A stretch of 64,000 nucleotides of DNA, from NCBI RefSeq assembly GCF_008124615.1, contig NZ_VNIB01000008.1, positions 61,375-125,374 on the forward strand, read 5' to 3'. A program made the translations under genes and the position numbers. This document shows, in pieces, positions 44,862 through 54,179 of this stretch (position 1 is the stretch's first letter; each line of letters starts with the position of its first letter). The DNA comes from Geothermobacter ehrlichii (GTDB lineage: Bacteria; Desulfobacterota; Desulfuromonadia; Desulfuromonadales; Geothermobacteraceae). The notes beneath the pieces are model-generated. The model was not told where the DNA came from. It was given only the letters and a program-made list of their open reading frames with translations, and made no database searches.

Positions 44862-46205
44862 ATGACATACAAAGTCGCGCTGGTCAGTCTTGGCTGCCCG
44901 AAGAATCTGGTCGACGCCGAAGTGATGCTGGGGCACCTGCCCCCCGAGCGCTACCAGATCATCACCGAGGAAGCGAAGGCCGACATCATCATCGTCAATA
45001 CCTGTTCCTTCATCCGCGAGGCGAAGGAGGAGTCGATCCAGACCATCCTCGAGGTGGCGGACTACAAGGAGAAGGGCCGCTGCCGGCTGCTGGCGGTCAC
45101 CGGCTGCCTGCCGCAGCGCTATCGCGAGGAGCTGGCGGCGGAGCTGCCGGAGGTCGACCTGTTCATGGGAACGGGCGATGCGCCGCGCATCGCCGCGCTG
45201 CTGGACGAGGCGCTGGCCGGAAAGGGCGGACAGCTGGCGGCGGTCGGCCTGCCCGACTTTCTTTACGACCACAGTACACCGCGGGTGAAGTCGTCGCCCC
45301 ACTATTCGGCTTATGTCAAGATCGCCGAGGGCTGCGCCAACCACTGCTCCTACTGCATCATTCCGCAGCTGCGCGGCACCCTGCGCTCCCGCAGCATCGA
45401 CTCGGTGGAAGAGGAGGTGCGGCGGCTGGTCGCCCAGGGGGTGAAGGAGATCAATCTCATCGCCCAGGATGTCACCGCCTTCGGTGCCGAGCGCAACGAC
45501 GGCGGAAACCTGGTCGCCCTGCTGCGGCGGCTGGTGCGGATCGACGGCGTGCACTGGCTGCGCCTGCTCTATGCCTATCCGGACGGTATCGACGACGAGC
45601 TGATCGACCTGATCGCCGGCGAGGAGAAGATCTGCAACTATCTCGACATCCCGCTGCAGCACATCGACGACGCCATTCTCTCCCGCATGAACCGGCGGGT
45701 CGGCGAGGCCGAAACGCGCGAGCTGATCGAGCGCATCCGCCGGCGGATTCCGGACGTCACCCTGCGCACCTCCTTCATCGTCGGTTTTCCGGGCGAGAGC
45801 GAAGCGCAGTTCGAAAAGCTGCTCGCCTTTGTCCGCGAGGGGCATTTCGAGCGGGTCGGGGTCTTCCGCTATTCCCGCGAGGAAGGGACGCCGGCCGCCA
45901 CCCTGCCCGACCAGATCGGCGAACGGGTGAAAAAATCGCGTTACAGCAAGCTGATGAAGGCCCAGGCGCGGGTTTCCTTCCGCAAGAACCGGGCTCTGGT
46001 CGGCCGGATCGAGCCGGTGCTGGTCGAAGGCTACAGCGAGGAGACCGACCTGCTGCTGCAGGGACGGAGCATCCGCCAGGCGCCCGATGTCGACGGCCTG
46101 GTCTACATCACCGCCGGCAACGCCAATGTCGGTGACATCGTTCCCCTGCGCATCACCGATTCCTCCGAGTACGACCTGATCGGCGAAATCTGTGAGGACG
46201 ACTGA
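44862..46205 (+). CDS. rimO: Ribosomal protein S12 methylthiotransferase RimO
   Basis: 447 residues from ATG 44862. The N-terminal cluster-binding Cys lie in [27 protein letters not shown] and TGCLPQRY; the radical-SAM motif is [15 protein letters not shown]; a TRAM domain closes the protein. It adds a methylthio group to Asp of S12 using two 4Fe-4S clusters. apbE overlaps its end. Confidence 0.96.
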   Translation: MTYKVALVSLGCPKNLVDAEVMLGHLPPERYQIITEEAKADIIIVNTCSFIREAKEESIQTILEVADYKEKGRCRLLAVTGCLPQRYREELAAELPEVDLFMGTGDAPRIAALLDEALAGKGGQLAAVGLPDFLYDHSTPRVKSSPHYSAYVKIAEGCANHCSYCIIPQLRGTLRSRSIDSVEEEVRRLVAQGVKEINLIAQDVTAFGAERNDGGNLVALLRRLVRIDGVHWLRLLYAYPDGIDDELIDLIAGEEKICNYLDIPLQHIDDAILSRMNRRVGEAETRELIERIRRRIPDVTLRTSFIVGFPGESEAQFEKLLAFVREGHFERVGVFRYSREEGTPAATLPDQIGERVKKSRYSKLMKAQARVSFRKNRALVGRIEPVLVEGYSEETDLLLQGRSIRQAPDVDGLVYITAGNANVGDIVPLRITDSSEYDLIGEICEDD

Positions 46206-47214
46206 GTTGCCGTCGCCGGCCATGCGGGTGCGTCGCTTCTCTGCCTGTCTGTTGCTTCTGGTTCTGGTCCTGCTGCTGACCGCCGGCTGTCGCGACCGGC
46301 GGCCGGAGCCGGTGCGGCGCACGCGTATGCTGATGGGGACCATCGTCGAGGTGGTCGCCTTCGGCGACAGGAAGCCGACGCTGGCGGCGATCGACCGTGC
46401 CCTCGACGAGATGGCGCGCATCGAGGAGCTGATGTCGCCGCGGCGGCCCGGCAGCGATCTGGCCCGCCTCGCCGCCGCCCGTGACTTCGTGACTCTCAGT
46501 CCCGAAACCGCCAGGCTGCTGCGCCTGTCTCTGGCCATCAACCGGCGCAGCGGAGGCGCTTTCGACCCGACCCTCGGTGCGCTCAAGCGGTTGTGGGACA
46601 TCGAGGGGGAGCATCCGGCGGTTCCGGACGAGGCGGCGCTGCGCCGGGCCCTGGCTCTGACCGGTCCCGACAGGCTGCTGCTCGACGGCGACCGCGCCAG
46701 GGTCGCCGCCCCGGGCGTCGGGGTCGATCTGGGGGGGATCGCCAAGGGGTACGCCATCGACCGCGCCGCAGCGGTGTTGCGGCAGGCGGGGATAACTCAT
46801 GCCTCGATCAACGCCGGCGGTGATTTGCGGCTGATCGGCGACCGCTTCGGCCGGCCCTGGCGCATCGGCATCCAGCATCCCCGCCGGCAGGGGGAGATGC
46901 TGGCGATTCTCGAGCTGGAGGACGCCGCCGTGGTCACCTCCGGCGACTACGAGCGTTATTTCATGGCCGACGGGAAGCGCTACCATCACATCTTCGATCC
47001 GGCCACCGGCCGTCCCGCCCGGGGCTGCCAGAGCGTCACCGTGGTCGCCGGCGACGCCGTCCGTGCCGACGCGCTGGCGACGGCCGCCTTCGTCCTCGGC
47101 CCAAAGCGGGGACTCGAGCTGCTGCGGCGCGAGGGAGTCGAGGGGGTGCTGGTCGCCGCCGATGGCCGCACCCTGGTCACCGAGGGGCTGAAAGGGCGCA
47201 TCCAATGGCGCTAA
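46192..47214 (+). CDS. apbE: FAD:protein FMN transferase ApbE, lipoprotein
   Basis: 340 residues from GTG 46192 (an ATG at 46222 also keeps the signal). Lipobox LTAGC near residues 27-31. [61 protein letters not shown] and [13 protein letters not shown] are ApbE motifs. It attaches FMN covalently to Thr in flavoprotein subunits such as RnfG/NqrC. Start overlaps rimO by 14 bp. Confidence 0.95.
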   Translation: MRTTELPSPAMRVRRFSACLLLLVLVLLLTAGCRDRRPEPVRRTRMLMGTIVEVVAFGDRKPTLAAIDRALDEMARIEELMSPRRPGSDLARLAAARDFVTLSPETARLLRLSLAINRRSGGAFDPTLGALKRLWDIEGEHPAVPDEAALRRALALTGPDRLLLDGDRARVAAPGVGVDLGGIAKGYAIDRAAAVLRQAGITHASINAGGDLRLIGDRFGRPWRIGIQHPRRQGEMLAILELEDAAVVTSGDYERYFMADGKRYHHIFDPATGRPARGCQSVTVVAGDAVRADALATAAFVLGPKRGLELLRREGVEGVLVAADGRTLVTEGLKGRIQWR

Positions 47215-47600
47215 AGGCGGTCTGGGCGCGCATGACCTCTCTCGACCGGCTGGTGTTCGCCGTTCTGGTCACGCTCGCCCTGCTGTTGCTGCTGGCGACC
47301 CTTCTCCTTCCTTCCGGGCGCACGGTGCTGGTCGAGCGGGACGGCCGGATCGTCTTCCGGGCGCCTCTCGATACGCCGCGGCAGGTCAGCATCGACGGTC
47401 CGCTGGGAACGACGCGTCTGGTGCTGGACGGCGCCGGGGTGAGGATTGCCGAATCGCCCTGTCCGCATAAGGTCTGCATCGGTATGGGGCGGATTGACCG
47501 GGCGGGAGAATGGCTCGCCTGCGTGCCCAACCACATCCTGGTTCGGGTGACCGGCGACGGCGAGGCGGGGGAAAGGGACTATGACCTCATCAGCCGCTGA
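47205..47600 (+). CDS. NusG domain II-containing protein
   Basis: 131 residues, overlapping apbE by 10 bp. One N-terminal membrane anchor (about 17-36), then a beta-rich extracytoplasmic domain with CPHKVCIGMGRIDRAGEWLACVPN, typical of the NusG_II family (PF07009). It is commonly found with ApbE and the Gx/Hpre_diP_synt_I protein; function unproved. Confidence 0.85.
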   Translation: MALKAVWARMTSLDRLVFAVLVTLALLLLLATLLLPSGRTVLVERDGRIVFRAPLDTPRQVSIDGPLGTTRLVLDGAGVRIAESPCPHKVCIGMGRIDRAGEWLACVPNHILVRVTGDGEAGERDYDLISR

Positions 47601-48147
47601 TCCGGAACGGTTGCGCAAAAGCCGCCGGGAAGTCTTTCTCGCCCTGTTCATCGCCCAGGCGGTGGCGCTGCACACCTTCGAATATCTTCTCCCCTCGCCG
47701 GCGCCCTGGTTCCGTCTCGGCTTCGCCAATATTCTGACCCTGGTCGCCCTCTTTCTGTTCGACGCCGGCGGCGCCTGGACGGTGGCGCTGAGCCGCATCC
47801 TCGTCTCGTCCCTGCTGCTGGGGCGGTTTCTGACGCCCGGATTCTTCCTCTCCCTGAGCGGCGGGGTGCTGGCGACTGCGATCATGATTCTGGCCCGCCG
47901 GCTTGCGGGTGACCGTCTCAGCCCCATCGGCGTCTCGCTGCTGGGGGCTGCCGGTCACGCCTTCGGCCAGCTGCTCTGCGCCTGGCTGCTGCTGGTCCGG
48001 CACGCGGGGCTCTGGACCCTCTTTCCGCCGCTGCTGCTGTTCGCCCTAGGGACGGGGCTGGTCAACGGCCTGGCCGCCGACGCGGTCATCCGCCACCTGC
48101 GCGGCCATCGGGCGTTTGCCGGCGACCAGGGGAATCGTTCGGCATGA
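47581..48147 (+). CDS. Gx transporter family / heptaprenyl diphosphate synthase component I-like
   Basis: 188 residues, overlapping the previous gene by 20 bp. About five or six membrane helices; FIAQAVALHTFEYLLPSPAPWFRLGFANILTLVAL fits PF07456. Despite the name, many members are thought to be small-molecule transporters (possibly linked to flavin or quinone systems). Confidence 0.82.
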   Translation: MTSSAADPERLRKSRREVFLALFIAQAVALHTFEYLLPSPAPWFRLGFANILTLVALFLFDAGGAWTVALSRILVSSLLLGRFLTPGFFLSLSGGVLATAIMILARRLAGDRLSPIGVSLLGAAGHAFGQLLCAWLLLVRHAGLWTLFPPLLLFALGTGLVNGLAADAVIRHLRGHRAFAGDQGNRSA

Positions 48148-48194
48148 GCGGGAGGGATCTGCTATACTTCGGTTCGATTCTCAGGGAGTGAACC

Positions 48195-48695
48195 ATGCTG
48201 CGTTACGTTCTGCCGACAGCTCTGCTGATCCTTTGCCTGGCCGCTTGCGGTCCCGTGGTCCGCGGTGACCTGAAGACCGAAACCGTCCCCCGGGTGGATG
48301 CCGCCACCCTGAAGGCGGGGGTGATCAACCTGCCCGGCGCCGAGGTGCAGGCGCAGCAGCTGCCGGTCATCTTCTACAGCGAGCAGAGACTGTTTGCCGA
48401 GGGGGCGGTGCTCCCCCGGCCGGAGGCCCTGAACCTGCTCAGGGCGCTGGCGGCACGGCTGCAGCGGTTCCCGTCGGTGCGCTGGCAGGCGACGGTGCGG
48501 GCCACCAGCCCCCATGGCGACGACCACGCCCAGGTTCTGGCCGCTGCCCGCGCCGAGATGCTCGACCGCTTTCTGCGACGCTCCGGTCTGGCGGATGGGG
48601 TTGTAGAGTGGAAGCCCGAGGCGGGGGCGGGAAAGGTGCTGGAGCTGGTGCCTCAGCTGCCCAGTCCCGCCAGTTCGTCCGGCGTGAAGGAATAG
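48195..48695 (+). CDS. Lipoprotein, OmpA-like fold possible
   Basis: 166 residues. Signal peptide with lipobox LAAC (Cys about residue 18). The rest (LPVIFYSEQRLFAEGAVLPRPEALNLLRALAARLQRFPSVRWQATVRATSP...) loosely resembles an OmpA_C/MotB-type domain, but key residues are not clear. The C-terminus overlaps the convergent hslO gene by 43 bp. Confidence 0.6.
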   Translation: MLRYVLPTALLILCLAACGPVVRGDLKTETVPRVDAATLKAGVINLPGAEVQAQQLPVIFYSEQRLFAEGAVLPRPEALNLLRALAARLQRFPSVRWQATVRATSPHGDDHAQVLAAARAEMLDRFLRRSGLADGVVEWKPEAGAGKVLELVPQLPSPASSSGVKE

Positions 48696-49525
48696 CTCTT
48701 GCGGCAGTATTCGCAGGTGACGGTGGTCGCCTCCTCGCGTCCGGCCAGCTCGCGGCGCTCTTCCGCGGGCAGGGCGCGCAGCATCTCCACGATGCGGCGC
48801 AGGTTGCAGCGGCACTCGAAACGCAGCTGGTAGCGGCCGACCTGGTGGTGGTCGATGCCGGCCAGAACCAGCTGCAGTACCTGCTCGGGCGTCTTGCCTT
48901 CAACCAGCAGTTCGCTCAGCGGCGGCAGGGCGGCGATGGTCTGCTCCAGCTGCTGCAGCCGGTCGTCGGGGCAGCCGGGCAGGGCCTGGATCAGAAAACC
49001 GCCGGCCGCGGTCACCTCGGCGTTTTCGTTCAGCCGCACGGCCAGGGAGACGGCCGAGGGAACCTGCTCGGATGATGTCAGGTAATAGGCGAGATCCTCG
49101 CCGATCTCGCTGGTCTGCAGCTGTACCGTGCTGTGGTAGGGTTCCTTCATGCCCAGATCCCTGATGACGTGGAGGAAACCGGCCCTGCCGACGGCCTGGG
49201 CCACCGCCGAGCGGCCGTCCTCCGGCGGCGGGCCTGACAGGGGCTGGCGGATGGTCGCCCGGATGGCGCCGTCGGCGTCGGTTTCGGCCTGCAGCCGCTG
49301 CAGGGGCCCGTTGCTTTCCACCATCAGGGCGAGGCGCTGCTTTCCCTTGAGCTGGGCGCCGAGCAGGGCGGCGCCGGTCGCCAGCCGGCCGAGGGCGATG
49401 GTGGCGACCGGATCGGTGCCGTGACGTTGCTGCAGATCGGCGACGAGCCGGGTGGTCAGCGCAGCCGTGGCGCGCAGTGTGCCGTCGTCGCTGAGAACCC
49501 GGATGAGATAATCGTTGTTCGACAT
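48653..49525 (-). CDS. hslO: Hsp33 redox-regulated chaperone
   Basis: 290 residues. The C-terminal zinc site has both halves: CRC in FECRCNLRRIVEML and CEYC in TVTCEYCRKSYSF. N-terminal IRVLSDDGTLRATAALTTRLVADLQQRHGTDPVATIALGRLATGAALLG fits Hsp33. Oxidation releases zinc and activates holdase activity. The 3' end overlaps the convergent lipoprotein gene by 43 bp. Confidence 0.95.
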   Translation of the reverse strand: MSNNDYLIRVLSDDGTLRATAALTTRLVADLQQRHGTDPVATIALGRLATGAALLGAQLKGKQRLALMVESNGPLQRLQAETDADGAIRATIRQPLSGPPPEDGRSAVAQAVGRAGFLHVIRDLGMKEPYHSTVQLQTSEIGEDLAYYLTSSEQVPSAVSLAVRLNENAEVTAAGGFLIQALPGCPDDRLQQLEQTIAALPPLSELLVEGKTPEQVLQLVLAGIDHHQVGRYQLRFECRCNLRRIVEMLRALPAEERRELAGREEATTVTCEYCRKSYSFTPDELAGLGS

Positions 49526-49549
49526 GGGATGACCGTCCTTTGCCTTGGA

Positions 49550-49615
49550 CCTGAATCAGTGAGCTCATCACCGGCGAATAGCGCAAGTCGTTGGGCGTGA
49601 ACCCACCGATTCAGG
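49550..49615 (+). repeat. TIR-bounded repeat element, copy 3 (66-bp deletion form)
   Basis: Keeps both ends of the copy-2 element (left CCTGAATCAGTGAGCTCAT and right terminal GATTCAGG) but lacks about 96 bp of the middle. It lies between the divergent hslO and DUF445 genes. Confidence 0.8.
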
Positions 49616-49668
49616 TTGGGATCAGAAGTCAGGATCTGCGGGCGAGGAACATATTTAACCACAAAATC

Positions 49669-49691
49669 GGCCGGGGGAAAATCCCCCGGCC
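49669..49691. other. Perfect 10-bp hairpin before the DUF445 gene
   Basis: GGCCGGGGGA and TCCCCCGGCC with a 3-nt loop, ending 14 bp before the start codon at 49706. No T-run follows. It may stop readthrough or fold in the leader mRNA. Confidence 0.6.
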
Positions 49692-49705
49692 ACGATGTAC
49701 AGGGC

Positions 49706-51298
49706 ATGGATTCGAATCAGCTGATCGCCTATCTCGTTCCGCCGGTGGTCGGGGCCTTTATCGGCTACCTGACCAATTCGATTGCCATCCGCATGCTCTT
49801 TCGGCCGCTGCGCCCCTGGCACCTGTTCGGGGTGCGGATTCCCCTGACGCCGGGGATCATTCCCTCCCGCCGGGGAGAGCTCGCCGAGCGCCTGGGCGAA
49901 ACCGTCGGCCGCCACCTGCTGACTGCCGGGGATGTCGGCCGGGTGCTGGCGCGGGAGAGTTTTCAACGCGAATTGCGGCAGGCGGTGGCGGAAAAGGTCG
50001 CCGGTTTTCTCGGCCGCGAGCTGGGGACGGTCGAGAGCCTGGTGCCGGCCGAATTCCGCGGCCGTTTCCGTGACCTGCTGGAGCAGGCGCGTGGCAAGCT
50101 GGTCAAGGCGGTTTTCGCCTGGCTGGAAGGCGAAGAATGCCGAAGCCGGCTGGCCGCCTGGCTCGACCGACTGGGAGACGACTGGTTGCGCCGGGATCTC
50201 GCCGGTTGGCTGGGGGAGGAGGGCTGCCGGGAGTTGCTGGCCCATCTCGATGCCAGGGTCGAACGGCTGCTGCAGTCGCCCGAGGTCGGCAGGGCTCTCG
50301 AACGGCTGGTTGACGACCAGATCGACCGGCTGCTGACCAGCCGGCAGAGCCTGCGGGACCTGCTGCCTGACGACCTGGTCGAGGTGCTGCTCGACCAGCT
50401 GGAGAAGGAAGTCCCCGGGCTGCTGGAAAAGTTCGGTGGCCTGCTCTACGATCCGGGATTCCGCCAGCGGCTGGTCGTCCGGGCGCGGGAAGGGATCGAG
50501 GGTTTTCTCGACTCGCTGCAGGGGTTGGCCGGGCTCCTTTCCGGGTTCATCAACCTCGACGGCATCTACGAAAAGCTGCCCGGCTTTCTCGACCAGGCCG
50601 GTGACGAGATCGCCGCCTGGCTGCGCGAGGAGCAGACCCAGCAGCAGGTGGCCCGAATGCTGCGCGAGCGGGCCGAGGCCTTTCTCGACCGGCCCCTGGC
50701 TTCCTACCTGGAAAAGCTCCCCTACGAGAAGGTCCACGGCATCCGCAGTTACGCGCGGCAGCAGGCGGTTGCCCTGCTGACCGGGCCCCGCACCCTGGCC
50801 CTGGCCCGGGGAGCGGTCCACGCCGGGTTCGCCCGGATTCGCGACCGTTCCTTCGGCGAGCTGCTGCAGCAGGCGTTGCCCGACGGACGGCTTGCCGCCT
50901 GGCGGCGGGATCTGCCCGAGAAGCTGCTGGCGGTGGCATGTTCCGCCGAGGCGCGGCGGGCGGTTGACGAGGTGCTGCGCGGCCAGATCGATGAGCTGGC
51001 GCTGCGCAGGCCGCTCGGCCGGCTTTCGGCCCGGATGCCGGGCGACGTGCAGGACGAGCTGGTCGAGGGGATCTGCCGGGTGCTGCGCGAACTGCTGCAG
51101 CGGGAGATTCCGCCGCTGGTCGAGGCCCTGAACATATCGCGCATGGTGCGGGAAAAGGTCGACAGCCTCGATATCCTCCAGGTCGAGGGGCTGCTGCTGT
51201 CGATCATGAAGGAGCAGTTCAAGTACATCAATCTGTTCGGCGGTCTGCTCGGTTTTTTGATCGGGCTGATCAATCTGCTGGTCCTGCGGCTCGGTTGA
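49706..51298 (+). CDS. DUF445 family membrane protein
   Basis: 530 residues from ATG 49706. N-terminal hydrophobic segment LVPPVVGAFIGYLTNSIAIRMLFRPLRP and GVRIPLTPGIIPSRRGELAERLGETVGRHLLT are DUF445 hallmarks. A long helical, charged middle follows, and a C-terminal membrane segment (FGGLLGFLIGLINLLVL) closes it. The family is often linked to lipid or envelope functions but has no proven activity. The next gene starts 26 bp later. Confidence 0.88.
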   Translation: MDSNQLIAYLVPPVVGAFIGYLTNSIAIRMLFRPLRPWHLFGVRIPLTPGIIPSRRGELAERLGETVGRHLLTAGDVGRVLARESFQRELRQAVAEKVAGFLGRELGTVESLVPAEFRGRFRDLLEQARGKLVKAVFAWLEGEECRSRLAAWLDRLGDDWLRRDLAGWLGEEGCRELLAHLDARVERLLQSPEVGRALERLVDDQIDRLLTSRQSLRDLLPDDLVEVLLDQLEKEVPGLLEKFGGLLYDPGFRQRLVVRAREGIEGFLDSLQGLAGLLSGFINLDGIYEKLPGFLDQAGDEIAAWLREEQTQQQVARMLRERAEAFLDRPLASYLEKLPYEKVHGIRSYARQQAVALLTGPRTLALARGAVHAGFARIRDRSFGELLQQALPDGRLAAWRRDLPEKLLAVACSAEARRAVDEVLRGQIDELALRRPLGRLSARMPGDVQDELVEGICRVLRELLQREIPPLVEALNISRMVREKVDSLDILQVEGLLLSIMKEQFKYINLFGGLLGFLIGLINLLVLRLG

Positions 51299-51324
51299 GC
51301 AGGACCCGGAGGAGTGAGAACAAA

Positions 51325-52374
51325 ATGACGATTCAAGGCAAGGACGGACGCGCCCTGTGGATGCTGGCCGGCCTGGCGGCTTTTGTCGTGGTGGTGGCCG
51401 GCCTGCGCGAAGCCAGTGCCCTGATCATTCCCTTTCTGCTGGCGGTCTTCATCGCTGTCGTCTGTGCGCCGCCGGTCTTCTGGCTGGCGAAGCGCCGCGT
51501 GCCGACGCCGGTGGCGGTGCTGCTGGTGGTGCTGTTCATCTGGCTGCTCGGCGGCAGTTTCGCCGCCCTGTTCGGCACCTCGCTCAACGAGTTCACCAGT
51601 TCGCTTCCCGACTACCAGAGCCGGTTGCAGCACGAGTTCACCAGTCTGCTGGCCTGGCTCGAACAGCACGGGCTGAAGGCGCATACCTCGACCCTGCGCG
51701 AGCAGATCGATCCGGGGGCGGCGATGCGCCTGGCCAGCCGCATGCTGACCAGTTTCGGCGGCATCCTGACCAACGCCTTTCTGATCATGGTTACGGTTAT
51801 CTTCATTCTGCTCGAGGCGGCAAGCTTTCCCGGCAAGCTGCAACGGGCCTTCGGCAACACCGAAAAGACCCTGAACGCTTTCGGCGAGTTCGCCCGCGGC
51901 CTGAACCGCTACCTGGCCATCAAGTCGCTGCTGAGCCTGATGACCGGCGGCCTGGTCTGGCTGGCCCTGACCCTGTTCGGCGTCGATTTCCCCCTGCTCT
52001 GGGGGTTGCTCGCCTTCATGCTCAACTATGTGCCGACCATCGGTTCCATCGTCGCCGCCGTTCCCGGTGTGCTGCTGACCCTGGTGCAGTACGGAGGTGC
52101 CCGCGCCCTGGCGGTGGCGGCGGTTTACGTGGCGCTCAATATCGGCATCGGCAGCATGCTCGAGCCGAAGGTGATGGGGCGGGGCGTCGGCCTGTCGACC
52201 CTGGTGGTCTTCGTTTCCCTGGTCTTCTGGGGTTGGGTGTTCGGTCCGATCGGTATGTTGCTGTCGGTCCCCCTGACCATGACCCTGAAGATTGCGCTGG
52301 AGGCCAGCGAAAACACCCGCTGGCTGGCGGTGCTGCTCGGGCCGGAAGTGGTGGCGGAGCAGAAGGGGGAGTGA
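51325..52374 (+). CDS. AI-2E/PerM family transporter
   Basis: 349 residues from ATG 51325 behind CGGAGGAG. Eight or so membrane helices; ALIIPFLLAVFIAVVCAPPVFWLAKRRVPTPVAV and the C-terminal LLWGLLAFMLNYVPTIGSIVAAVPGVLL are typical, as is EPKVMGRGVGLSTLVVF. Members export AI-2, sodium/proton or other solutes; the substrate is unknown. Confidence 0.9.
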   Translation: MTIQGKDGRALWMLAGLAAFVVVVAGLREASALIIPFLLAVFIAVVCAPPVFWLAKRRVPTPVAVLLVVLFIWLLGGSFAALFGTSLNEFTSSLPDYQSRLQHEFTSLLAWLEQHGLKAHTSTLREQIDPGAAMRLASRMLTSFGGILTNAFLIMVTVIFILLEAASFPGKLQRAFGNTEKTLNAFGEFARGLNRYLAIKSLLSLMTGGLVWLALTLFGVDFPLLWGLLAFMLNYVPTIGSIVAAVPGVLLTLVQYGGARALAVAAVYVALNIGIGSMLEPKVMGRGVGLSTLVVFVSLVFWGWVFGPIGMLLSVPLTMTLKIALEASENTRWLAVLLGPEVVAEQKGE

Positions 52375-52439
52375 GGGGCGGAGGCATGCTTGTCACGAGC
52401 CAATCGTGAATGCCCATTTGTCAAGCCTGCCCCCTTTGC

Positions 52440-52581
52440 TTAAAGCCCCCGGCTTGGCCGGGGGATACTTACTTTGTCCTGTTTTGAGGTACAATCGTTC
52501 TCCACGGCAGTGCTCTCCTTTCGGTTAGGGATGATGTTGGCAAGCACAATTCTAACCGGAGGGGCACTGCCGTGCCTTCTC
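52440..52581 (-). repeat. Long imperfect inverted repeat with 21-codon mini-ORF
   Basis: An imperfect inverted repeat of about 23-26 nt (52503-52528 with 52559-52581 or so) encloses about 25 nt. On the minus strand AAGGAG is followed by a GTG (52505) opening a 21-codon frame to TAA (52440), which runs into an 8-bp hairpin CCCCCGGC/GCCGGGGG (about 52446-52464) followed by CTTTAA, a possible fic-operon terminator. It looks like a mobile-element remnant or leader. The 52375-52670 gap has no other supported gene. Confidence 0.45.
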
Positions 52582-52670
52582 AAAAAAGCGAAAAATATTC
52601 TACGTTATCTGCCGAAAAAGCAATGGGGGCAAGATAGAATGTCCCCAATTGGCTTTCATTTCCTTGAAAC

Positions 52671-54179
52671 TCAGTTCCTCGCGTATCCTTCCCGGACGGC
52701 GTTTTCCATGCTGGCCAACTCATCATCAGTCAGAAACACGAAATGTGATTCCCTCTTTCTGGCCGAAAGACGACCATTGTTTTGCAGGCAGAGCTGGATA
52801 AAGAGATCGATGAGGCGGTCAGGCATGTCCACGATCTCCTGAATGGCCTGCTTGGTCCTGTCGTAATTCGCCAGAAAATCAAGTTCTTCCACCAGCTCGT
52901 GTTCGATGGTGAGTTTGACGAAATCGTACAATGCCTCCGCCTGAGCGGTCATGTCGATATACCGATACAGACGTCCGGTCTCACCCAGCACGGTCATCTG
53001 GCCAAGTTCGTCCAGGTCGTATTCCACCAGCCGCATCAGCGGGCTTGAGTACGCCTTCAGGGAGTGATCGTAAAGCGTCGGATTTTTCAGCATGGCGGCG
53101 GAGATCGGGAACATGAGACCTTTCGGGATCGCGCCGCGCAGGGACAGGATGTTGTGAATGAGAAAACGGTGAATGCGGCCATTGCCGTCCTCGAAGGGAT
53201 GTATGAAGACGAAGCCGTAGGAGATGGCGGCGGCATGGATAATGGCAGGGACCGCGCCTTCCTTCATCACCTGGTGAGCGGTGAACAGGCCCTTCATCAG
53301 TTCTGGGAGGTCGTCTGGCTTCGGGCAGACATAATGAACGAGCTGTTTCTGGTAGGAAATGGTTTGACCGACGTAGTTCTGGTTGGCCCGGTAGTCCGCG
53401 TCCCGGAACCGGGGATCGACAATGCGGTTCTGCAGGTCGATCAGGAGAGGCTTCTCGCAAAAGTCCTTGTGCTCGGCCATTTCCAGCAAGCCGATGAACT
53501 TCTCTGTCCGGGAGGCGCTCGGCTTGATGTGTTCGATCTCGAACGAGGATTTGGTCTCTTTGTTGTAGAGATAGCTCAGTGCCCGTCTGAGAAGCTCCGG
53601 TGGATAGGAGGTCACGACCTCTTCGCACCGTTTCCGCAGGTCGATTTCCTCCATGGCGGCGAGTTTTTCGGTGCGCCGGATGATGGGACAAAAATCTTTC
53701 CCGCCAAGCAGATTGTCGATGACCCTCTGACGTCGCACGCGACGACCGGGCGCTGCGGTGTAGTAACGGTCCGGCTCAAGCAGTTCTGTGTAATTCCCCC
53801 TGGTCAGGTCCGGCAGTGGGAGTTCCCGTCCGGTCAGGAATTCATACAGGAACCAGATCCTGCGGGCGTATTTTCCGGTCGGTTTCGAGCTGATCCAGGC
53901 CGTTATCTCATCTGCCGGAACCACATCGAAAAGGGCCGACAGGATTCCCAGGTTGACACCATCATATTTGAGGGCGAACTCCAGATGATCTCCCGTCCCG
54001 TCTCCAGGCCAATAAGACTGGGAATAGACCGATTCCACCTGCCCATCCTGAATGGTCGAGCGCAGTGTCCCGGTTGGGCTGACGGAGGAGGTGTGCCAGT
54101 TTGGTAAAACGCTCAAGCCGTACTGTTCGATCAGAAACGCATATCCCGCCAGCCGGTTCTGTGTTGTGTCCAATGTCAT
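52671..54179 (-). CDS. Fic-family protein (probable AMP transferase)
   Basis: 502 residues. The catalytic motif HPFEDGNGRIHRF is complete (HPFx[D/E]GNGRxxR). Upstream, TKSSFEIEH sits where class II Fic proteins carry the inhibitory SxxxE(G/N) helix, so self-inhibition is likely although G/N is replaced by H. The C-terminus has a long helical tail. Flanking DNA is AT-richer than the rest of the window, suggesting transfer. No antitoxin gene is adjacent. Confidence 0.88.
   Translation of the reverse strand: MTLDTTQNRLAGYAFLIEQYGLSVLPNWHTSSVSPTGTLRSTIQDGQVESVYSQSYWPGDGTGDHLEFALKYDGVNLGILSALFDVVPADEITAWISSKPTGKYARRIWFLYEFLTGRELPLPDLTRGNYTELLEPDRYYTAAPGRRVRRQRVIDNLLGGKDFCPIIRRTEKLAAMEEIDLRKRCEEVVTSYPPELLRRALSYLYNKETKSSFEIEHIKPSASRTEKFIGLLEMAEHKDFCEKPLLIDLQNRIVDPRFRDADYRANQNYVGQTISYQKQLVHYVCPKPDDLPELMKGLFTAHQVMKEGAVPAIIHAAAISYGFVFIHPFEDGNGRIHRFLIHNILSLRGAIPKGLMFPISAAMLKNPTLYDHSLKAYSSPLMRLVEYDLDELGQMTVLGETGRLYRYIDMTAQAEALYDFVKLTIEHELVEELDFLANYDRTKQAIQEIVDMPDRLIDLFIQLCLQNNGRLSARKRESHFVFLTDDELASMENAVREGYARN

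Noticed and set aside
52671..54179. Fic as part of a toxin-antitoxin pair
   Set aside because: No small antitoxin gene precedes or overlaps it; the inhibitory-type motif is inside the protein itself.
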